Positions 33,324-42,167 are shown, counted from the first letter of the stretch. The stretch is DNA of 64,000 nt from Candidatus Hadarchaeales archaeon (GCA_038736355.1 JAVYML010000001.1:124001-188000); one strand, 5' to 3'. A program made the numbers and translations. Notes: generated by a model not told the origin, from the letters alone.

Positions 33324-33755
33324 TTACCAGCTCGGTACCTCGTACCTGAACTTCACGTTTTCTCCGTCCCTGAGCTCGTAAGAACCTGCACCCACGCTGG
33401 CATACTTCCATTGATGGTTCTCCCAGATGTAGAACATCCAATACTTGCCCTCACTGGGATTATTGCTGAGCCCATTGATGGAGGTGATGAACTCCCCCAA
33501 TCCGGGATAGTACTTCGTTTCTACCTTGGCCACCCTCTTGAGGGCATCCAAAGCCGTGGCCCCCTTCGCGAGACTCAGCCGGTGGGAAAGTTCTGCTTCC
33601 CCGTTGTCTATGACCACTCCCACGTCCACGGTCAGGATGGTTCCCTGGAGCTCCCTCAGGTCCGCGCGCAGGTCCGAAACCTCGTAAGCCAAGTACACCG
33701 TCCCCATGGCCATCACCACCAGCACCACCAGAATGGCCTTGGTCACCTCTTCCAT
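33324..33755 (-). CDS. Membrane-anchored DUF4430 protein
   Basis: The product has 143 residues: an N-terminal transmembrane anchor (6-24), a short coiled segment (VSDLRADLRELQGTI) and a DUF4430 domain (ATALDALKRVAKVETKYYPGLGEFITSINGL, GKYWMFYIWENHQWKYASVGAGSYELRDGENVKFRYE). DUF4430 is the beta-rich domain related to the C-terminal part of cobalamin-binding intrinsic factor and transcobalamin. It lies 4 bp after a polytopic membrane protein gene; DUF4430 beside an ECF substrate-binding subunit is a recurring arrangement thought to serve vitamin (cobalamin) uptake. The substrate is inferred. Confidence 0.8.
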   Translation of the reverse strand: MEEVTKAILVVLVVMAMGTVYLAYEVSDLRADLRELQGTILTVDVGVVIDNGEAELSHRLSLAKGATALDALKRVAKVETKYYPGLGEFITSINGLSNNPSEGKYWMFYIWENHQWKYASVGAGSYELRDGENVKFRYEVPSW

Positions 33756-33759
33756 CCTC

Positions 33760-34392
33760 TCACCTCCTTTCCGTTGTGGAAACGGAAGCCCCCACCCTTA
33801 TCGGGATGGGGACTTCGAGCCTGATCTTGGTGCTTAGTTTCAACAAACCCACGAGCGGAGGAACGAAGAAGAGGGAAGAAAGGTGGTAGAGGGTAAAGGG
33901 CACCTGCAGGAGGAAAGCCGTGAACCATGTAGAAAGGGAGGTGAGGGGACCGTAGAACCCTGTGAGGGGACTGCCTATTATACCCGTCCAGAAATCGAAG
34001 AGGAGGATGGCTATGGCTGCCGTGAGGGTAGTTTTCCCCACCAAACGCCAGAAGCCGGAGAGGGGGGAGAGCTTGTTCCTAGTGGCCAACCACCAGACCA
34101 TCAGAAAGCCCGACCAGGTAAAGAGGTAAATCCGGTGAAGTCCCCAGAAGAGGAGATCCACCAGCACTACTCCCCCAAGGACGAAGAGTCCGAAGGTCTT
34201 CCCCAGCTTCTTTTCCGCCTCCCCCACACCCCAAAGGTAAGTGGAACCGGTCACCACCAAAACTGGTATCACCAGCTCCATGTTGGGGAGGGTGAGCCCC
34301 TTCAGGTACAGGAGCTTGCTCACCCCGGCCAGTGAAAGGCAAATCCCGGCGAAAATCCAAAGCCTTTTCCTCAACTTTTCCTCAATTCCCAT
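33760..34392 (-). CDS. Polytopic membrane protein, ECF-type S-component-like
   Basis: The product has about 210 residues from ATG 34392, which lies 25 bp below a TATA box, so the transcript is probably leaderless. TTG 34413 would place the start inside the promoter. It has six to seven hydrophobic segments, with LFDFWTGIIGSPLTGFYGPLTSLSTWFTAFLLQVPFTLYHLSSLFFVPPLV near the end. The size, the topology and the adjacent DUF4430 gene suggest a substrate-binding S subunit of an energy-coupling-factor transporter. There is no ATPase or T subunit in the window. The sequence similarity is not diagnostic by eye. Confidence 0.58.
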   Translation of the reverse strand: MGIEEKLRKRLWIFAGICLSLAGVSKLLYLKGLTLPNMELVIPVLVVTGSTYLWGVGEAEKKLGKTFGLFVLGGVVLVDLLFWGLHRIYLFTWSGFLMVWWLATRNKLSPLSGFWRLVGKTTLTAAIAILLFDFWTGIIGSPLTGFYGPLTSLSTWFTAFLLQVPFTLYHLSSLFFVPPLVGLLKLSTKIRLEVPIPIRVGASVSTTERR

Positions 34393-34395
34393 CTT

Positions 34396-34422
34396 ATTGG
34401 ATATATTGTCCAATATAAAAAT
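34396..34422. promoter_or_regulatory. Promoter with inverted repeat over the TATA/start region
   Basis: The arms ATTGGA (34396-34401) and TCCAAT (34409-34414) are perfect, with a 7-bp spacer. The minus-strand TATA (TTTTTATATT, about 34413-34422) abuts and partly overlaps the right arm and is about 25 bp from ATG 34392. A protein bound here would block transcription of the ECF-like/DUF4430 pair. Confidence 0.55.
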
Positions 34423-34438
34423 CTTCGGAAGAAAAAAA

Positions 34439-34747
34439 TTAAGGTCTTTTGTAGAGATAAAACCCTATCCACTCCTCCAGCACTCCCACCAGTCTCCTCC
34501 TGAGTTCCTCTCCCTTTACCCCATCCCTGCGGAGGGCAGAAATTCTGGAATGAAGAAAAGCTGAGTTGAATACATCCTTTATCCAACGCTCAAAGTCTCC
34601 CCTGTAGAGATGGAACTCCAACGACTCCGTACCCACTCTTTTCACGGCCTCCAAGAATTCCAGAAGGCTTTGGGCCTGTATCCCAAGGGGTCTGTCCATG
34701 CCGGAATAGAAGTGGAAGGGGGCTTCCACCTTTCTAGCAGGATCCAT
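34439..34747 (-). CDS. DUF5752-family protein
   Basis: This 102-residue soluble protein fits the DUF5752 pattern: FHFYSGMDRPLGIQAQSLLEFLEAVKRVGTESLEFHLYRGDFERWIKDVF followed by LRRRLVGVLEEW. The conserved HLYRGDFERW core is the family signature. Such proteins often sit next to trehalose or glycogen genes, which is not the case here. The function is unknown. Confidence 0.78.
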   Translation of the reverse strand: MDPARKVEAPFHFYSGMDRPLGIQAQSLLEFLEAVKRVGTESLEFHLYRGDFERWIKDVFNSAFLHSRISALRRDGVKGEELRRRLVGVLEEWIGFYLYKRP

Positions 34748-34819
34748 TCTTTTTTCTTTCTCATGCCACTAAAAAAAGAATACTTAATCCAATCGAAGAA
34801 ATCGTTGGTATTCACAACC

Positions 34820-34827
34820 TTTAAATA
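34820..34827 (+). promoter_or_regulatory. TATA box of the pilin gene
   Basis: TTTAAATA is centred 25 bp before GTG 34849, the arrangement expected for a leaderless archaeal transcript starting at the GTG. Confidence 0.65.
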
Positions 34828-34848
34828 CATTATGGGACCTTTTTAAAC

Positions 34849-35283
34849 GTGAGGCCAACGAGCGAAAGGGGAGTTTCACCGGTAGTTGGAGTAATCCTGC
34901 TGATAGCCATAACGGTGACGCTGGTAGGCATTGTGGCGACGCTGGTGGGAGGACTCGGCGGCAAGGGAACACCGCCAACCATAAACATCCAAGTGAGGGC
35001 CAGAAGTGGCCCTGATAACCAAGTTCTTCTCACCCTCATCCACAATGGAGGGGACTCCGTCTCCCTGGCCGACCTCATAGTAAAGGCTGGAGATGACGAA
35101 ACCTCCTTGGGAGAAAACAGGGCCCTCGGTACGGGTCTCTTCTCCGTGGGCAGCTCGATACAGGTCTGGGTGAAGTGTCCCACGGACTACCGGACCGACA
35201 ACATCATTGCAGTTTGTGTGATCCACAAACCCAGCAACCAAATGATTCTGCCTTTCACCAACGTCACGGTAGAGGCCTCTTGA
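34849..35283 (+). CDS. Archaeal type IV pilin (class III signal peptide)
   Basis: This 144-residue protein has a leaderless GTG start. A short basic leader (MRPTSERG) is followed directly by the hydrophobic stretch VSPVVGVILLIAITVTLVGIVATLVGG, the SPVVGVILLIAITV-type class III signal cut by an archaeal prepilin peptidase after the Gly. The remainder is a beta-rich globular domain (DUF1628/archaeal pilin type) with two Cys. It is the probable major or minor pilin of the cluster that also encodes the ATPase (40377-42119) and the platform protein (38591-40393). No prepilin peptidase is in the window. Confidence 0.88.
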   Translation: MRPTSERGVSPVVGVILLIAITVTLVGIVATLVGGLGGKGTPPTINIQVRARSGPDNQVLLTLIHNGGDSVSLADLIVKAGDDETSLGENRALGTGLFSVGSSIQVWVKCPTDYRTDNIIAVCVIHKPSNQMILPFTNVTVEAS

Positions 35284-35321
35284 TCCCGGTACCAATTTTG
35301 TCCCCATCGAAATCCCTTCGC

Positions 35322-37046
35322 ATGCCCAACCTCAGGGAAGAGAAGGGAGTTTCCGAGGCCTTAGGGGCGGCAATGGTCCTGAGCATCCTCCTTGCGGCTT
35401 TCTCCACTTGGTATCCCACCTACGTCCGTTCCTCCGTTTACGACAGCGAGGCCAAACACATGGAAGAAGTCCGTGATGCCTTCTTGAAACTCCAGTCAGG
35501 AATAAGCATGTTGGAGAAAGGACAATCGATGTTGGTGAATCTGAGAATGCAGGGTGAAAAACCACGTTTCGTTCCCGCCCCAGGAAAGGTAGGAAGGGTA
35601 CTGGTCCGTGGCGGTCCCCAGTCCGGCGTGGGTTCCCTCTTCACCGAGAGCCTTGGATCACAACCCTGCCCCGAAAGCTTGAAGGGAGAGGGAGGAGGAT
35701 GGTATGAACTCAGCCCTTTGGTCTTTTTGGAAAAGTTCTGGAGCATGGAAAACTGGGAAATGCTTCTAGAAGTCGATGACCCCAACACTCCTTCCCCGGA
35801 ATGGACGCCCCTCAAATCCGCAACCATGGATGGATCAGGCTCCATCCACGTATCCGCCTTCTGTACGGATCCTTGGTCAGAGAGTAGGGAGAGTTGTTGG
35901 TGGGTAAGAACCCTCAACACCCCTGTGGGGGAAAAGGCTCAGAAAATAACCATAGGGGGAAAGCTGATGTTCGTGACCGATAGGGGAGAAGGTTCGATAA
36001 GGGTCGAGGTGGAAGACAACGGAAAATGGAAAATGGTTTACACGAGATCCTGGAATCAAAACACCAACGGATGGGTGAGGTTCGAAAACTTCTACCAGAT
36101 AGAAAACTCCATCACCAGGATGAGGTTGTATTTACAGGTGAGTACCTCTACCTTCCTTTATGACCGAAGGGCAGATCTTTGGATGGACGAGGTCTACCTT
36201 ATCCTAGGACCTCCCTACAGGGTGGAGGCCGAGTACTCAAGTTCTCCTCTGGGATCCACGGGAGAGATAGAGCAACTCACCATTGCCACCCTCCTGAAAA
36301 CCGAGGAAGCCTCGGCCCTCTGTACCCTCTCCATCCATAATCCCTCTACGGGAAATTGGGAAGATGTAAAAAGGAAAACTGTGGGCATGGAAGAGGAAAG
36401 TTGGGAGGTAGTCCTTTCGAATCCCCAGGCCTACTTCGGCTCGGATGGTAGGATCAGGCTCAGGCTCCAGGCGGAAAATCAAACCAACTTCTTTAGGCTT
36501 TACCAAGACTACCTGAGATTCTCCCTTGATTACAGAGGGGGAAGGAGCAGCGGTAGCGTGGAGTTCGAGATAAGGAACTCCCAATACCCCAGCCAAACCT
36601 ACGTCTACGAGGATGGTGGGGTGATCCTCCTCCAAGATGGAGGGGGTGCCATGCTTTCCACACCTGCCATGCTTTCCTTCAGGGAAAGAACGGAAAACGA
36701 GGTCGAAATCTGGGTGAACCGCTATTTCTTGGTAGGGGGAGATTCTTCCCTCTCCCAAAGCGGATACGTATCCCTCAAGGTCACCCTCTTAGACTCATAC
36801 TGGGGAGTCCAGGCGGGGGAGAAACCCAACAGGGAAAATGTAGTCCTGGAGATAAAATCACCGAGGATGGCAGTCTGGAGGAAGTATCTCCACAACCTGC
36901 AAGAGGAACTGAACCGGGTGGGTTTGAACGCCCTTCTGGATGAGAACAGGAATGTCCTCACCATCTTGGGGAAAGTGGTGGAGGGCGGAAAGAAAGACAT
37001 CTACTACTTCGAGCGGATATACGAGTTCTCCATCCAAGCCAAATAG
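35322..37046 (+). CDS. Large pilin-like surface protein (574 residues)
   Basis: The start is ATG 35322; earlier in-frame codons would overlap the pilin gene. The N-terminus MPNLREEKGVSEALGAAMVLSILLAAFSTWYPTYV is a class III-type signal (KG-VSEALGAAMVLSILLAAF), so the product enters the pilus system. About 540 residues follow, with beta-rich, LamG-like segments (WVRFENFYQIENSITRMRLYL; RLYQDYLRFSLDYRGGRSSGSVEF) and few Cys. It is far larger than a normal pilin and may be a tip adhesin or a stator-like component. It follows the pilin gene after 38 bp. Confidence 0.8.
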   Translation: MPNLREEKGVSEALGAAMVLSILLAAFSTWYPTYVRSSVYDSEAKHMEEVRDAFLKLQSGISMLEKGQSMLVNLRMQGEKPRFVPAPGKVGRVLVRGGPQSGVGSLFTESLGSQPCPESLKGEGGGWYELSPLVFLEKFWSMENWEMLLEVDDPNTPSPEWTPLKSATMDGSGSIHVSAFCTDPWSESRESCWWVRTLNTPVGEKAQKITIGGKLMFVTDRGEGSIRVEVEDNGKWKMVYTRSWNQNTNGWVRFENFYQIENSITRMRLYLQVSTSTFLYDRRADLWMDEVYLILGPPYRVEAEYSSSPLGSTGEIEQLTIATLLKTEEASALCTLSIHNPSTGNWEDVKRKTVGMEEESWEVVLSNPQAYFGSDGRIRLRLQAENQTNFFRLYQDYLRFSLDYRGGRSSGSVEFEIRNSQYPSQTYVYEDGGVILLQDGGGAMLSTPAMLSFRERTENEVEIWVNRYFLVGGDSSLSQSGYVSLKVTLLDSYWGVQAGEKPNRENVVLEIKSPRMAVWRKYLHNLQEELNRVGLNALLDENRNVLTILGKVVEGGKKDIYYFERIYEFSIQAK

Positions 37047-37820
37047 TTAAATTCCCCTTATCAGCTCCTGTTTCGTGACCTGAAGGCCCAAGGGTGGAAC
37101 GAAGGAAATTTCGAAAACGGCCTCCCCCCATAGGGAGGAGGGTAGCCTCCTGAGCCTCCTAGCGTACATGGCCCTCTTCCTCTTGTAGGGTCCTAGCCTA
37201 ACCCACTCGAAGCAGAATACCACATCGGCACATTCCTCGAGCTCCTGCAGGTTCTCCCCACCCAACTTGGTCTCGAGGGGAGCGTAGATCAGACAATTTC
37301 CCCACTCTTTGCTCTCCCTTTGAAGTTTGCGCAGGAAGAGGAGGAACTTCCTCCACTCCTCCTCGCGGAGGAAAGGCAAGAAATCTGTGAGTTCGGAAAG
37401 GATGACCAAGCTGTTCCTTCCCTCCTCCCTCAAGAAGTGGTGGAGGGAATCCAAGAGCTCATCCCAAGCTCGGAGGGGGGAGAAATACTGCTCCGAGAAA
37501 TCCTTGAACCTAGCCCACTTCTCGAACTCCCTGTAAAGCTCCTCACCGAAACTCGAGGAAATCTCCTCCCTCAAATCCCCCTCACCGCGGGAAAAGGAAA
37601 GCCACCACACCCCTTCTGGCAAAACCTGCCCTCCCGCCGTTTCGAAGAGACCCGATTTGATGGCCGCCATCACCACGGAGGAAGTGAGGGCGAACTCATG
37701 GGGACCGGAGCCTATCTCCCCAAGAAGGAGGACCAAAGAACCCGCCGGAATCCCTCCTCCCAGAGACTCGTCCAATGAAAGGATTCCCGTGGGTATTCTC
37801 TTCAAGGACTCCCCCCTCAA
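37047..37820 (-). CDS. KaiC/RadA-like ATPase fold with degenerate Walker A
   Basis: The product has 257 residues; TTG 37820 overlaps the MinD gene stop (TTGA). The N-terminus ILSLDESLGGGIPAGSLVLLLGE is that of KaiC/GvpD/FlaH-like RecA-fold ATPases. The P-loop reads GEIGSGPHEF, lacking the Lys-Thr/Ser of GxGK[ST], so ATP hydrolysis is doubtful. The Walker B region is LVILSELTDFLPFL. The related archaellum protein FlaH binds ATP without efficient hydrolysis, so a FlaH-like scaffolding role at the pilus motor is plausible (inference). It is the last gene of the minus-strand pilus set. Confidence 0.72.
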   Translation of the reverse strand: MRGESLKRIPTGILSLDESLGGGIPAGSLVLLLGEIGSGPHEFALTSSVVMAAIKSGLFETAGGQVLPEGVWWLSFSRGEGDLREEISSSFGEELYREFEKWARFKDFSEQYFSPLRAWDELLDSLHHFLREEGRNSLVILSELTDFLPFLREEEWRKFLLFLRKLQRESKEWGNCLIYAPLETKLGGENLQELEECADVVFCFEWVRLGPYKRKRAMYARRLRRLPSSLWGEAVFEISFVPPLGLQVTKQELIRGI

Positions 37821-38548
37821 GATTCTCCCACGAGCATTGTCGCCAGTTTCTTGATGGCCTTAGCGGCTGGTGATTTGGGCTTCCTAAGCACGAGCATCCT
37901 CCTCATCATAGCGCACTCCGCCACGGCCCGATCCTCTGGAATGGAAACTAAGACCTTCAGACCCATCCTCTTCTCTATCTCCCCCACCTCGAGCACCTTT
38001 GGCTTCCTGAAAAAGCCTAGGAAGGAAGACTTGGGCATACGGTTCAGCACCACTCCCCTACGCCTGACCTCCAGGGCCTCCGCCACCAGCAGGGTCTTGA
38101 AGGTGGACTCCAAGGCCAAGGGGTCGGGGGTGAGGATGAAGAGTACTTCATCCGCCGCCGCCAAGGGGGCCAAACTGTACCTGCTCACCCCAGGAGGGGT
38201 ATCCAAGAGGATGAAGTCGTATTTGGGGGAAAGTTCCTTCACCACGGCCTCCAGTTTCCTAGGGGAAGATTTGAGAAAGCCTTCGAGGGTGGGACCGGAG
38301 GGAAGGAAGCTGATACCGTTGACTTTGTAGATGGCCTCCGTCACTCTTTTCTCACCCGAGAGAACATCGTGGAGGGTGGCGGGAAGCTGGGGGAGACCCA
38401 TGAGGGCGGCGGCATTCCCCATGGCTAGGTCCCCATCTATCACCAATACCCTTTTTCCGAGCTGACCCAAACTCACTCCCAAGTTGAGGGTGGTGGTAGT
38501 CTTTCCCACCCCACCTTTTCCCGAGGCTATAGCCACAACCTTGGCCAT
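37817..38548 (-). CDS. MinD/ParA-type ATPase
   Basis: This 243-residue protein has a deviant Walker A KGGVGKTTTTLNL (10-23), a switch I-like VIDGDLAMGNAAALMGL and a switch II/Walker B DFILLDTPPGVSRYSL. The C-terminus may contain a weak amphipathic membrane-targeting helix (SPAAKAIKKLATMLV). In Tad and other type IV pilus loci, MinD-like proteins (TadZ/CpaE type) position the machine. It sits between the KaiC-like gene (4-bp overlap) and the platform gene (42 bp). Confidence 0.87.
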   Translation of the reverse strand: MAKVVAIASGKGGVGKTTTTLNLGVSLGQLGKRVLVIDGDLAMGNAAALMGLPQLPATLHDVLSGEKRVTEAIYKVNGISFLPSGPTLEGFLKSSPRKLEAVVKELSPKYDFILLDTPPGVSRYSLAPLAAADEVLFILTPDPLALESTFKTLLVAEALEVRRRGVVLNRMPKSSFLGFFRKPKVLEVGEIEKRMGLKVLVSIPEDRAVAECAMMRRMLVLRKPKSPAAKAIKKLATMLVGES

Positions 38549-38590
38549 CAGTTCCCCAAAGGTTTTGTCTGGAGGTTATTTTAGTTTTGC

Positions 38591-40393
38591 CTAGACCTTG
38601 AGGAAGAGGGAGAAAAGAGAAAAAGCCACGAGCATCAGGACAACGGAGTACTTCAATCCCGCCCTCAGGTCGCCCGAACTCGTCTGTCCCACCAGCAGAC
38701 CGGCAAAAAATCCTTCTATCATGGCTGCATGCATGAAAAGATTCCTAATGGTGGACACGTTCGCAGCGTAGGAAAAGGCAGTTTCACCCACCTCCCTGTT
38801 CACGCTCATCACGCTACTCACCACCATGAAGGTGGAGAAGAGGAAAAGACCGAACATCATCAGGACTATGATCTTGTAGGAACCGAGGGCTGCCTCCCTC
38901 TTTTTTCTCAGTTCCTGCTTGTTCGCCACGTCCAGCATGAGGATGTCGAGCACGCCGGAAATGTCTTCGTCCGTCTCGCTCGATTTTTCTATCACCCTAG
39001 TCACATAAACGATGTCTCCAGAATCAGCCACCCTCTTCTCAAACCTTTCCAAGGCTTCCTTCGCCGAAATCCCCCAGCTCAAATCCCTTTTCATCTTCTT
39101 CGTCTCCCGCGTGAAGGGGCCCAAATCGGCGGAAGAAGTGACCTTGAGGGAAGCGGAAAGGGTGAGCCCGGACTTGATTCCGCTCGCCAAAGCCCTCAGG
39201 AAATCCAGTAGGGAACCCTCCAGATATCCTATCTTGGCCCTCTTCACTTCGTAGACTAGGGAATAGAAACCCAAGACGGCCAGAAAACCTAGAATGAAGC
39301 AGGAGGAGAGCTCTATCCCCAAATTCCTCCTGAGGAAGAAGAGCACGAGTGAGGTCAGGGGGATGCTGAAGAAAAAGGAGGTGGCTGGCTGTCGTGAGAC
39401 CGCCTCCACGGGCTTCCTCACCAGTTGCCAGACCCACTTCAACAGTCTGCGGGGGAGGGAAATCCTCTTTATCTCCGCCTTCTCCTCCACGAGGGGCACT
39501 CCCGTGTACTCCTCCCTCAATCTTCCCCAGTGCCTACTCATGGGAAGCCTTCCCGGTAAGGCAAGGCTCACCATCACCAGGAAGAAAGAAGCCACGGCTG
39601 GAACCACGGCATAGGCTATGAGGTAGAGCCAGAGGTCAGAGTATCCTCCAAGTGGGCCGAGAAGGGAGAAGAGGATGAGCATCACGAGAGGGAAGAGGAT
39701 GACGAGGTTGACGTAGAGCTCGCTGTAAAGCTCCAAGCTGGAAATGAGCTTCGAATGGTCGGCCTCGGCGTTGCGCTGGTATTCCATCCACTTGCTCGAG
39801 AAGTAAGAGGGAAGATCACCCCCGCTCTCTATGACGGAAGCCAAAACGTCGAGGAGCTCCCTGAACCTCTCCGAAGGGGTGCTCTGGGCAAGGTTCCTCA
39901 GGGCGGTTAGAGGATCCTGTCCAAGCTGCTCCACGTCCCTCATGAAGAGCTTGGCCTCATTCCTGAGCTCCCCGGCATCCTCATACCTGCTGAGTTCCCT
40001 GAAGATCTCCACCACTCCTGCCCCACCCCTGCTGAGGGCATACATGAAGCCTATGGTCTGTGGCAGGGCGAGGTTTATCTTGTAGGCCCTATTCTTGGCG
40101 ATGAAACCTGGGATGAGGAGGAAAAGACGGTAGAGGGCCATCCAAAAGCCCAAGCTTAGCAGAATACCCACTGTCACGCCCAGAGGGGAGAACCTTCCCA
40201 GCAACCCAAGGATAGAGAAAAAGAGGATGAGAGAGAGGGAAACCAGCAAACTGTAGAGGAGGGAGATACTGACGTAAACTTCCACCGAAACCCCCATCCT
40301 TGCCCTCTTCAAATCCCTCTTCAGGGCTTCCTGTTCCTCCCTCTTCACCCACCTGTGGAAGAGTCTGAAGGCTAGCTTACTCAGAGGGGGCAT
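38591..40393 (-). CDS. Type IV pilus membrane platform protein (FlaJ/TadB-TadC-like, two T2SSF domains)
   Basis: The product has 600 residues. Two T2SSF domains are each followed by transmembrane helices. The first (about 85-200) has ALPQTIGFMYALSRGGAGVVEIFRELSRYEDAGEL. The second (about 390-510) has EGSLLDFLRALASGIKSGLTLSASLKVTSSADLG. About eight to nine hydrophobic helices in total, including a C-terminal pair. It forms the inner-membrane base on which the ATPase works. It starts 17 bp inside the ATPase gene, indicating translational coupling. Two tandem T2SSF units in one chain are usual for archaeal FlaJ/PilC homologues. Confidence 0.88.
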   Translation of the reverse strand: MPPLSKLAFRLFHRWVKREEQEALKRDLKRARMGVSVEVYVSISLLYSLLVSLSLILFFSILGLLGRFSPLGVTVGILLSLGFWMALYRLFLLIPGFIAKNRAYKINLALPQTIGFMYALSRGGAGVVEIFRELSRYEDAGELRNEAKLFMRDVEQLGQDPLTALRNLAQSTPSERFRELLDVLASVIESGGDLPSYFSSKWMEYQRNAEADHSKLISSLELYSELYVNLVILFPLVMLILFSLLGPLGGYSDLWLYLIAYAVVPAVASFFLVMVSLALPGRLPMSRHWGRLREEYTGVPLVEEKAEIKRISLPRRLLKWVWQLVRKPVEAVSRQPATSFFFSIPLTSLVLFFLRRNLGIELSSCFILGFLAVLGFYSLVYEVKRAKIGYLEGSLLDFLRALASGIKSGLTLSASLKVTSSADLGPFTRETKKMKRDLSWGISAKEALERFEKRVADSGDIVYVTRVIEKSSETDEDISGVLDILMLDVANKQELRKKREAALGSYKIIVLMMFGLFLFSTFMVVSSVMSVNREVGETAFSYAANVSTIRNLFMHAAMIEGFFAGLLVGQTSSGDLRAGLKYSVVLMLVAFSLFSLFLKV

Positions 40394-42119
40394 GGGAAGT
40401 TCCTTCCTCCTTGATCTTCTCCAGTACCTTCTCGGGCTCGAAGTAGTATTGTCTGATGACCCTCGCCACCTCTTCTATTTTCCTTATGTCCCTCTCCACC
40501 ATGTACTCCAACACGGCCTTCCTGTTCGCCAGCTCTTTCTCCAACCTAGTGGGACCCCAACCCCTTTCCTTGGCTATTTCAGCCAAGACGAGGGAATCCC
40601 CCAGCTTCCTGAACTTATCCGTCAGGTTATCCCTCTCGAAGAGCCTGTTGATGCTAAGAGCACCCGTCTCCGCATCCACCCCACCTATTTCGACTATGCT
40701 TTGGTTCCTCCTCACCCTCACCTCCTTGAAGTAGGTGAGGTTTTGGAGGCAGACGATGTCCAAGGCAGAAAGCATGTGATGGGGTACGTTCAGGGGCTCC
40801 CCCTCCAGCCTGAGCACCATCTCCTCCACTGATCCCGCATGCATGGTGGAATAGCATGTATGTCCTGTGGTCATGGCTTGGAAGAGGGTCAGGGCCTCAG
40901 GGCCCCTCACTTCTCCCACGATGAGGACTTCCGGTCTCTGCCTGAGGGCTTGCATGAGGAGATCGTACATGGTAATGGCCTTCTCTCCGGGGGCTGGACG
41001 GGTAACGTTGGCTACCCAATTCTCCTGGTAAAGGAAGAGCTCCCTTGTGTCCTCTATGGAAATGATCTTGGCATCGGGAGGGATGAAGAGGGTGAGGGCG
41101 TTGAGGGTGGAGGTCTTTCCGCTTGCCGTCCCTCCTATGATCATGATGTTCTTCTTGTTCTCGGTCGCCAGCCAGAGATAGGCCAACATCTCAGGGGAGA
41201 AGGTTCCAAGCTTGATGAGGTCTACCGGAGTGAAGGGTTCCTTCCTGTACTTGCGGATGGTGAAGGTGCTTCCCCTTGCCGTTACCTCTTTGCCCAGGGT
41301 GGCTTGAAGTCTGTATCCCTCCGGAAGGGAGGCATCTACCGTGGGCTTTCCCAAGGAAATCTGCTTCCCAGCCCTTTCCACCAGCCTACCCACGAAGAGG
41401 TCTAGCTCCAAGGAATCTGTGAAAACGAGGTTGGTCTTGAGGTTCTGATAGTTCTGGTGGTAGAGGAAGAGGGGTATCCCCAGCCCATCGCAGGAGATAT
41501 CCTCTATTCTGGGATCCTTCATCAGCACGTCGATTTTCCCATAGCCCACGTAATTCCTCTTCAGATAGTAGAGGAATTTCTGCAGGGTTTCCTCCTTTAC
41601 CCATATCCCCCTCTCGTCGAGAATTTGCTCCACCGCCTCCTTCAACACCAGATCCCTGTCCTCGCCCTCGGTGTAGGGGAGTCTGTCGAGGAGGTCCCTG
41701 TGTAGCGTTTCGAGGAGGGACTTCTCCGTGGGGGTGAGGCTTGGCTCCACTACGTGATAAAGGCGCTCGTTCTTGGAGGGATTATAGAGAATGGCCACCC
41801 AAGCAAAGGGTCTGACCACCCAGTAGCGTTCTTCCTCCACGTATCCCGGTGGGGGAGCGAAGAGCGTGTACTTCTCAAATTCCTTTTTCTCCTCTATCCT
41901 CTTTTGGAGGAGCCTCATCCTAAGCTCCTCCAAGAAGTCGTCCTCATAAAGAGTTTCGAGGGAGTCCTTGGAAGATTTTTTAGCTGGTGGAGGGGGTGTC
42001 GAAGTCGTCAAGGATACTTGTCCTCCTTCCTCCTTTCTCTCGGTCTTCCCCGGGGAAAGCCTTTCCTTCAACTTGGCCAAAGTCCCCAACAGCCCGCTTC
42101 CGCTTTCTTCCGAAATCAT
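40377..42119 (-). CDS. Type IV pilus assembly ATPase (FlaI/TadA/GspE family)
   Basis: This 580-residue secretion ATPase begins with a ~110-residue N-terminal extension rich in Ser, Pro and Lys. An N-terminal domain follows with IDVLMKDPRIEDISCDGLGIPLFLYH. The core has Walker A GGTASGKTSTLNAL (about 326-340), an Asp box IISIEDTRELFLY, Walker B EVLIVGEVRGPEAL and a His box TTGHTCYSTMHAGS. It powers assembly of the pilins encoded at 34849-37046. It is first in the minus-strand pilus operon (ATPase, platform, MinD-like, KaiC-like). No dedicated retraction ATPase is seen. Confidence 0.93.
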   Translation of the reverse strand: MISEESGSGLLGTLAKLKERLSPGKTERKEEGGQVSLTTSTPPPPAKKSSKDSLETLYEDDFLEELRMRLLQKRIEEKKEFEKYTLFAPPPGYVEEERYWVVRPFAWVAILYNPSKNERLYHVVEPSLTPTEKSLLETLHRDLLDRLPYTEGEDRDLVLKEAVEQILDERGIWVKEETLQKFLYYLKRNYVGYGKIDVLMKDPRIEDISCDGLGIPLFLYHQNYQNLKTNLVFTDSLELDLFVGRLVERAGKQISLGKPTVDASLPEGYRLQATLGKEVTARGSTFTIRKYRKEPFTPVDLIKLGTFSPEMLAYLWLATENKKNIMIIGGTASGKTSTLNALTLFIPPDAKIISIEDTRELFLYQENWVANVTRPAPGEKAITMYDLLMQALRQRPEVLIVGEVRGPEALTLFQAMTTGHTCYSTMHAGSVEEMVLRLEGEPLNVPHHMLSALDIVCLQNLTYFKEVRVRRNQSIVEIGGVDAETGALSINRLFERDNLTDKFRKLGDSLVLAEIAKERGWGPTRLEKELANRKAVLEYMVERDIRKIEEVARVIRQYYFEPEKVLEKIKEEGTSHAPSE

Positions 42120-42167
42120 TCTCCCATTACCTCCTCCTTCCTCCTTTTCTTTCTTTTCCCGGAAAGA

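Noticed and set aside
35175-35321. Longer start for the large pilin-like protein
   Set aside because: It overlaps the pilin gene and would bury the class III signal 49 residues inside the protein.
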